Source of the DNA: Pseudomonas helmanticensis
GTDB taxonomy: Bacteria > Pseudomonadota > Gammaproteobacteria > Pseudomonadales > Pseudomonadaceae
DNA length: 64,000 nucleotides
Assembly: GCF_900182985.1 (NCBI RefSeq)
Contig: NZ_FXUY01000001.1
Span: 310,001-374,000, forward strand
Reading direction: 5' to 3'
Positions 59,533-64,000 of this stretch are shown piece after piece. The position numbers and the translations under genes were made by a program. A model generated the notes under the pieces. It was not told the DNA's origin, made no database searches, and saw nothing but the letters and a program-made list of their open reading frames with translations. Positions within the stretch are counted from its first letter, which is position 1. Each line of letters begins with the position of its first letter.

Positions 59533-59595
59533 TTCCCCCCCAATAGTGGGGAATGGCTTCGATGCCCATTCAGGTGCTTCCCCGTTTCTGGGGAA
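59533..59595. promoter_or_regulatory. Two CCCC-N6-GGGG palindromes upstream of the response regulator
   Basis: TTCCCC...GGGGAA occurs at 59533-59553 (core CCCC-N6-GGGG at 59538-59551) and TTCCCC-GTTTCT-GGGGAA at 59578-59595. They are 75-135 bp before the sigma-54 promoter at 59669 and match the pair near 47786-47838. Confidence 0.55.
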
Positions 59596-59668
59596 CGGGG
59601 TACCGGGACGAGCGGGCATTGTCATTAATTTCAAGGACATGAAGAGATAAAATTACCGGCACTCAGCC

Positions 59669-59684
59669 TGGCATGAAGTGTGCG
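59669..59684 (+). promoter_or_regulatory. Sigma-54-type promoter before the response regulator gene
   Basis: TGGCATGAAGTGTGCG has GG (59670-59671) and GC (59682-59683) ten bases apart, 65 bp before the TTG start at 59749. The -24 half is good (TGGCA), the -12 half is TGC. Confidence 0.65.
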
Positions 59685-59748
59685 TTACCGATGGTAAGGC
59701 GCACTCTCAGGGCGGGGTCATCGGACCTGCTGTTTCAAGGAGTCGACC

Positions 59749-60279
59749 TTGGTTAACAAAGTACTGGTTGTCGAAGACGAACAGCTGCTTGCACAGAACC
59801 TTCAGGATTATCTGTCGGCGCAGGGGCTGGACGTCCGGATTGCACATGACGGAGCGACGGCTATCGGTTTGGCCGAAACCTTTGCCCCCGACGTGCTGGT
59901 GTTCGATTACCGCTTGCCCGATATGGAAGGTTTTGAGGTGCTCGACGCGGTCCGCCAGAACAGGACGTGCCATTTTGTGCTGATAACGGGTCACCCGACC
60001 GCTGAAGTCTGTGAGCGGGCGCGGCAACTGGGGGTCAGCCACATCCTGTTCAAACCGTTTCCCTTGGCGGAACTGGCGCGGGCGGTCTGCGACCTTCTTG
60101 GCATCAAGCGCGAAGCGAAACCCGGTGCGAGCCCTTCCGAGGGCTTTGTCGAACGACGCCAGAGCAGGACCGAGAGCTTCCCGTTGCAGTTGTACGATGG
60201 CAGTTGGGTGTTGGCGGATCGGCGACGACAGTTGCACGCCATGGCACCGGACGACGATCAAATGCTCACCGGGGAGTAA
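59749..60279 (+). CDS. Receiver-only response regulator
   Basis: The 176-residue protein starts at TTG 59749 behind a strong AAGGAG seven bases upstream. The receiver domain (residues 4-118) has the acidic pair VVEDEQ, phospho-acceptor Asp53 (VFDYRLPDMEG), Thr in VLITGHPT and Lys near 103 (LFKPFPLAELA). The last about 55 residues (PSEGFVERRQSR...) hold no known DNA-binding or enzymatic domain. It lies at the head of the gspE-pilM-pilN-pilO gene row under a sigma-54 promoter. It may tune the secretion ATPase or act in a phosphorelay with an enhancer-binding protein encoded elsewhere. Confidence 0.85.
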   Translation: MVNKVLVVEDEQLLAQNLQDYLSAQGLDVRIAHDGATAIGLAETFAPDVLVFDYRLPDMEGFEVLDAVRQNRTCHFVLITGHPTAEVCERARQLGVSHILFKPFPLAELARAVCDLLGIKREAKPGASPSEGFVERRQSRTESFPLQLYDGSWVLADRRRQLHAMAPDDDQMLTGE

Positions 60280-60360
60280 TGGCGCGAACAGACGTTCCGG
60301 CACTTGCCGCCAAGGTTTGCCGCGCCGACAGGGCTCTGAGCCCCGGTTGGAGAGCAAGCC

Positions 60361-62067
60361 ATGGAACGTCTGTCCGTTGTCGTCGAACCACTGCCGGCCG
60401 AAAGCGCCCCCGCGCGTTTTTCCAGTGAACAGCTTGCCCAGGCCCGGGCGCGGGCCGCCACTTCCGGCGAACGCGTCCTCGATGCTCTCGGCGTGTTGTG
60501 CGAACTGGCAGCGATGCCGTTCATTCAAGCCCTCGGCGCCACCCTGCATTACCCGGTGCTCGACACCGACAGCCTGTTCGCCGCGACGCCGGTATTCGAC
60601 CGGGTCACCCTCGCACAATGCCTCAAACGTGAATTCATCCTGCTGCGCCACAACGACGAAGTCATCGGCGTGTTTGCCGACCCCTTCGACCCGGCGCGCC
60701 TGGCCTGGATCGACGATTGCCTGCACGGCGCGCCGCTGTATCTGGTGCACGCCGATGACCTCAAGGCCTATCTGGCCCGCCACGAAGAAAGCTTCCACGC
60801 CGTCGAATCGCTGAACGCCCAAGGCGACACTCACCACGAAATCGATACCCTGCAAAGCCTGTCGCTGACCAGCATCAGCGAAGACGCCAGCAGCGTGGTG
60901 AAACTGGTCAACTCGACCCTCTACGACGCGCTGAAAATGCACGCCAGCGACATCCATCTCGGCACCACCGGCCACGGTCTGGTGATCAAGTACCGCATCG
61001 ACGGCGTGCTCAACAACATCAGCAAAGTCCAGGGCAACGAGTTCGCCGAGCAGGTGATCTCGCGGGTCAAGGTCATGGCCGAACTGGACATCGGCGAGAA
61101 ACGCGTACCGCAGGACGGTCGTTTCAAGATCGGTATCAGTGGCCGGCAGATCGACTTTCGCGTGTCGATCATGCCGAGCATCTTTGGCGAGGACGCCGTG
61201 TTGCGGGTGCTGGATAAACAGGACCTCGCCGACAAGGTCTGTGGTGTGCAATTGCAGGCGCTGGGCTTTGAAGACGAAACCCTGCGCCAGTTGCGCCGCC
61301 TCGCCGCCGAACCCTACGGCATGGTGCTGGTCACCGGCCCGACCGGCAGCGGCAAGACCACCACGCTGTACGCGATGATCACCGAGATCAACCACGGCGT
61401 GGACAAGATCATCACCATCGAAGACCCGGTCGAGTATCAATTGCCGGGGGTGCTGCAAATCCCGGTCAACGAGAAAAAAGGCCTGACCTTCGCCCGGGGT
61501 TTGCGCTCGATCCTGCGTCACGACCCGGACAAGATCATGGTCGGCGAAATCCGTGACCCGGACACTGCACAGATCGCCGTGCAATCGGCGCTCACCGGTC
61601 ACCTGGTGTTCACCACCATCCACGCCAACAACGTCTTCGACGTGATTGGCCGCTTCACCCAAATGGAAATCGACCCCTACAGCCTGGTCTCGGCGCTCAA
61701 CGCGATTCTCGCCCAGCGCCTGATCCGCCTGGTGTGCGCCAGTTGCAGCGCGCCGGTCAGCCCGAGCGATGAAGAGCTGCGCGCCTCGGGCCTCGATCCA
61801 CAGAAAGTCGATCACTACCACTTCGTCCACGGCAAAGGCTGCGGGCACTGCCGGGGCAGTGGCTATCGCGGGCGCACGGCGATTGCCGAACTGCTGCACC
61901 TCGACGACGAACTGCGCCAGATGATCGTCGAGCGCCAACCCATCACAAAAATCAAAGCCCTGGCCTGCGCCCGTGGTTTGCGCCTGCTGCGCGAATCGGC
62001 GCTGGAGCTGGTGGAACAAGGTCGCACCACGCTAGAGGAGATCAATCGTGTCACATTTATCTCGTGA
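60361..62067 (+). CDS. gspE: Type II secretion ATPase GspE
   Basis: The 568-residue cytoplasmic ATPase has an N1E/MshEN-type domain (about residues 20-150), then the catalytic part: Asp-box SDIHLGTTGHGLVIKYRIDG near 200, Walker A TGPTGSGKTTTLYA (about 323-336), EDPVEYQLPG near 355, Walker B DKIMVGEIRD near 390, His-box LVFTTIHANN near 416, and a zinc site of four Cys (CASCSAP near 459; GCGHCRGSGYRGR near 493). It powers pseudopilus assembly and would partner GspF encoded at 45332. ATG follows a GAG-type ribosome site. Confidence 0.92.
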   Translation: MERLSVVVEPLPAESAPARFSSEQLAQARARAATSGERVLDALGVLCELAAMPFIQALGATLHYPVLDTDSLFAATPVFDRVTLAQCLKREFILLRHNDEVIGVFADPFDPARLAWIDDCLHGAPLYLVHADDLKAYLARHEESFHAVESLNAQGDTHHEIDTLQSLSLTSISEDASSVVKLVNSTLYDALKMHASDIHLGTTGHGLVIKYRIDGVLNNISKVQGNEFAEQVISRVKVMAELDIGEKRVPQDGRFKIGISGRQIDFRVSIMPSIFGEDAVLRVLDKQDLADKVCGVQLQALGFEDETLRQLRRLAAEPYGMVLVTGPTGSGKTTTLYAMITEINHGVDKIITIEDPVEYQLPGVLQIPVNEKKGLTFARGLRSILRHDPDKIMVGEIRDPDTAQIAVQSALTGHLVFTTIHANNVFDVIGRFTQMEIDPYSLVSALNAILAQRLIRLVCASCSAPVSPSDEELRASGLDPQKVDHYHFVHGKGCGHCRGSGYRGRTAIAELLHLDDELRQMIVERQPITKIKALACARGLRLLRESALELVEQGRTTLEEINRVTFIS

Positions 62068-62851
62068 GCGTTTTGTCGCCGTGCTCGGCGCCATCGGTGT
62101 TGGCCTCGGCCAGCGGCGCGGCAGCGACACCTTGTGGCTGGGCAGCGTCGGGTACATCGACGAAGGCTTCCAGAGCTACGCGGTGGCGCTGGACACCCTC
62201 GACCGCCTGCTCGGTGAACACGCCCGCGCCGGTGGCGAATTGAGCGTGGTCATCTCCGGGCACTTCAGCCGTTTTTGCCTGGTGCCATGGAGCGCGCAGA
62301 TCAGCAGTCCTGAAGAGCTGCGCGGCTTTGCCCAATTGTGTTTTGAAGACTTGTTTGGCGCGCCGACCCAGCCGTGGAGTCTGGTGCTGTCCGCTGAGCC
62401 GGCCGGTTACGACCGCATCGCCAGCGCCTTGCCGCAAGATTTGCTTGATCGCCTGCGCACGCTGGTCAGCGCTCGCGGTTTGCGCCTGCGCTCGGTGCAG
62501 CCGTACCTGATGGCGGCATTCAACCGCTTCGATAAAAGCTTCGATGCCGGCGATTTCCTCTTCGTCGTCGCCGAGCCGCAACGCAGTGTGTTGTTGCTGG
62601 CGAGGGAAGGGCGCTGGGCCGGCGTGCGCTCGGCGGGCGGTAGCGACAGCGATGCCGCGTTAAATGCCCTGATCGGTCGTGAACGTCAGCTGCAAGCCTC
62701 GACCAGCGAACGTGCCTTCAACGTTTATCTGCATGCGCCGGCGCGCCTCGATGCGCATCCGGACGTGGCGGGTGTGCAACTGCGCACCCTTGAAGATGCC
62801 TCGATGACCGTGCGTGACGGCTTGTACGTCATGTCCCGGGCGGTGGCCTGA
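62048..62851 (+). CDS. PilM/GspL-like cytoplasmic-domain protein
   Basis: The 267-residue protein starts at GTG 62048 (AGAGGAG upstream), overlapping the gspE end by 20 bp. The actin-like fold of GspL cytoplasmic domains and PilM is suggested by LWLGSVGYIDEGFQSYAVAL near residue 30, LVPWSAQISSPEELRGFAQL near 78 and the FDAGDFLFVVAEPQRSVLLL strand near 167. There is no transmembrane helix, so it is PilM-like rather than full GspL; the membrane part may be supplied by the next (PilN-like) gene. It should link the ATPase to the inner-membrane platform. Confidence 0.72.
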   Translation: MSHLSRERFVAVLGAIGVGLGQRRGSDTLWLGSVGYIDEGFQSYAVALDTLDRLLGEHARAGGELSVVISGHFSRFCLVPWSAQISSPEELRGFAQLCFEDLFGAPTQPWSLVLSAEPAGYDRIASALPQDLLDRLRTLVSARGLRLRSVQPYLMAAFNRFDKSFDAGDFLFVVAEPQRSVLLLAREGRWAGVRSAGGSDSDAALNALIGRERQLQASTSERAFNVYLHAPARLDAHPDVAGVQLRTLEDASMTVRDGLYVMSRAVA

Positions 62852-62852
62852 G

Positions 62853-63398
62853 ATGCGCGCGCTCAACCTGGATTTTCAGCCACGGCCACGTTCCGGCCCG
62901 TTGGGTTGGAGTTTGCTCGGCGGCGGCGTGCTGCTGGCGCTGCTGTGCTTCGGCGTGCAACAGCACCTCGACGCGCACACCGAACAGCAACAGGGCCACT
63001 TGCAAACCACCCAGCGTCAGCTCACCGGCGACAGCGGTGCCAAGTCCACCCTGAGCCCGGCAGAAACCCGCGAGCAAGCAGCAAACCTCGCCGAGATGCG
63101 CAAGGTCTCGCAGCAACTGCGCCGGCCGTGGGAACGCCTGTTCGCCATGCTCGAAGCGATGCCGCGCGATGACGTCGCGCTGCTGAGCCTGACCCCGGAC
63201 GCGCGCAAAGGCCAAGTGCGGATCAGCGCTGAAGCGCGCGATCTGCAAGCGATGCTCGATTTTCACAAACGTCTGGAAGCCAGCGACGAGCTGTCCGACG
63301 TGTCGCTGCTCAGCCACGAAATCGTCGTCAAATCGCCGGAGCAACCGGTGCAATTCAACCTGTCGGCGACCTGGGAGATGGGCGATGCGAATCCCTAG
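62853..63398 (+). CDS. PilN-like secretion assembly protein
   Basis: The 181-residue protein starts at ATG 62853 right after the upstream stop. It has a short cytoplasmic N-terminal part (MRALNLDFQPRPRSG), one transmembrane helix (WSLLGGGVLLALLCFGV, about residues 19-35), a coiled-coil stretch, and a periplasmic ferredoxin-like domain with DDVALLSLTPDARKGQVRIS and SDVSLLSHEI. The PilN/GspL C-terminal type of topology fits. It overlaps the PilO-like gene by 14 bp. It would form the inner-membrane alignment complex with its neighbours. Confidence 0.75.
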   Translation: MRALNLDFQPRPRSGPLGWSLLGGGVLLALLCFGVQQHLDAHTEQQQGHLQTTQRQLTGDSGAKSTLSPAETREQAANLAEMRKVSQQLRRPWERLFAMLEAMPRDDVALLSLTPDARKGQVRISAEARDLQAMLDFHKRLEASDELSDVSLLSHEIVVKSPEQPVQFNLSATWEMGDANP

Positions 63399-63933
63399 AC
63401 TGATCGTCCACGAATACTTGCAAGGCCTCGGCATTCCGGGCCTGGCCGGGCTGGCACTGCTGCTGATCGCCGTGGCTTGGGCGCTTGGCGGTTTGCTGCC
63501 GGGCTGGCAATCGTTGCAGCACCTCAGCCAGCAAACTCAGGAAGCTACCGAATATCTGGCCAAGGTTGAAGACGGCAGCATTGCGCCGCCGGTGGTGCCG
63601 CAGCGTCAGCTGGACGACTTCCGCAACAAACTGCCGGCGCAGCCGCAAGCCACGGTCGCCATCGACCGCATCTACGCCCTCGCAGCCCAAGAACACATCA
63701 CTTTGGCACGCGGCGAATACGCCCTCGGTGTCGACCCGAAAACCCATCTGGCGCGCTATCAGATCCTCCTTCCAGTGCGCGGCAGCTATCCGCAACTGCG
63801 GCGTTTCGTACACGCCTTGCTCGGCCAGTTGCCGGCGGTGGTGGTGGAAGACCTCGAGTTGCAACGCAAGAAGATTGGCGACACCGACCTCAATGGCCGG
63901 ATCCGTTTGACCCTGTACCTGTCGAGGTCGTGA
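63385..63933 (+). CDS. PilO/GspM-like secretion assembly protein
   Basis: The 182-residue protein has one N-terminal membrane helix (LAGLALLLIAVAWALGGLLP, about residues 20-40), a coiled-coil region (SLQHLSQQTQEATEYLAKVE) and a ferredoxin-like periplasmic domain (IYALAAQEHITLARGEYAL, RYQILLPVRGSYPQLRRFVH, VVVEDLELQRKKI). These are features of the PilO/GspM family, which pairs with PilN/GspL. It overlaps the next gene by TGATG and continues the secretion operon. Confidence 0.75.
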   Translation: MRIPRLIVHEYLQGLGIPGLAGLALLLIAVAWALGGLLPGWQSLQHLSQQTQEATEYLAKVEDGSIAPPVVPQRQLDDFRNKLPAQPQATVAIDRIYALAAQEHITLARGEYALGVDPKTHLARYQILLPVRGSYPQLRRFVHALLGQLPAVVVEDLELQRKKIGDTDLNGRIRLTLYLSRS

Positions 63934-64000
63934 TGAATACCAAGCGCGTGACAGGGTGGCTAGCGTTCTTCGGTGTGGCGGCCGCACTGGCGTGGTTGCC
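63933..64000 (+). CDS. Start of the next secretion-operon protein (partial)
   Basis: ATG 63933 overlaps the preceding TGA. The 22 visible codons (MNTKRVTGWLAFFGVAAALA...) encode a basic N terminus followed by a hydrophobic helix, that is, a signal or membrane anchor. By position a GspC/PilP-like or secretin-associated protein is expected, but the sequence seen cannot show this. Confidence 0.6.
   Translation, partial: MNTKRVTGWLAFFGVAAALAWL

Noticed and set aside
59707..62019. 770-codon minus-strand open frame opposite gspE
   Set aside because: It is a shadow of the GspE gene, which shows all ATPase motifs in the plus frame.

Overview
The window is chromosomal DNA from a Pseudomonas of the fluorescens group. 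This rests on high GC with Pseudomonas-like codon use, several families of fluorescens-type REP repeats (GTAGGAG...CTCCTAC and GTGGCGAGGGG...), a succinyltransferase pair of the aruF/aruG type, a CobF-type methyltransferase, and a very large MnxG/McoA/MofA-type multicopper oxidase. I saw no tRNA, rRNA, CRISPR array, insertion sequence or prophage. The leftmost 1.6 kb is visibly AT-richer and looks accessory.

Layout. (1) 1-1375: two unrecognised, translationally coupled genes on the minus strand; the first runs off the window. (2) 1683-10003, minus strand: an oxaloacetate decarboxylase, then, in order of transcription, an RpiR regulator, an isochorismatase-fold hydrolase, a glutamine-synthetase-like ligase, an N-formylglutamate-amidohydrolase-like enzyme, an APC permease and both arginine succinyltransferase subunits. 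This looks like one amino-acid or amine catabolic operon. (3) 10339-16649: phosphatase-cobF pair, FtrA regulator divergent from a rhodanese, AotJ- and AotO-like genes, and small proteins. (4) 16892-31792: housekeeping and accessory enzymes (ABC exporter, esterase, quinone oxidoreductase, MFS carrier, pirin) and many regulators, including two convergent paralogous winged-helix/NTPase regulators. (5) 31936-36768: two large cytoplasm-like or non-classically exported proteins with Ig-like and RCC1-like repeats; the second is split by a one-base frameshift. (6) 36923-44519: a DoxX/monooxygenase/amidohydrolase/YcaC operon, a cyclic-nucleotide-gated MscS channel, an exported esterase and a LysR regulator. 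(7) 44724-64000: a multicopper oxidase and secretion locus.

The last region is the most interesting. A 1944-residue multicopper oxidase is followed by a YVTN beta-propeller protein, two SCO1/SenC copper chaperones, a cytochrome c fused to a periplasmic-binding domain, and a PpiC-type isomerase. It is flanked by a type II secretion system made of pieces (GspG-GspF on the left; GspE, PilM/GspL-, PilN- and PilO-like proteins on the right), a lytic transglycosylase, a Gly-rich exported repeat protein and a receiver-only response regulator. Three GG-N10-GC sigma-54 promoters lie before the transglycosylase, the oxidase and the response regulator. The last two are preceded by paired CCCC-N6-GGGG palindromes that look like binding sites for one enhancer-binding protein. 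My reading (inference) is a sigma-54 regulon that makes, copper-loads and secretes a metal (probably Mn(II)) oxidase through a dedicated secretion system.

REP elements shape several genes: one is embedded in frame in a regulator gene (about 27441-27538), and another supplies the C-terminal tail of an MFS transporter (about 20826-20920).
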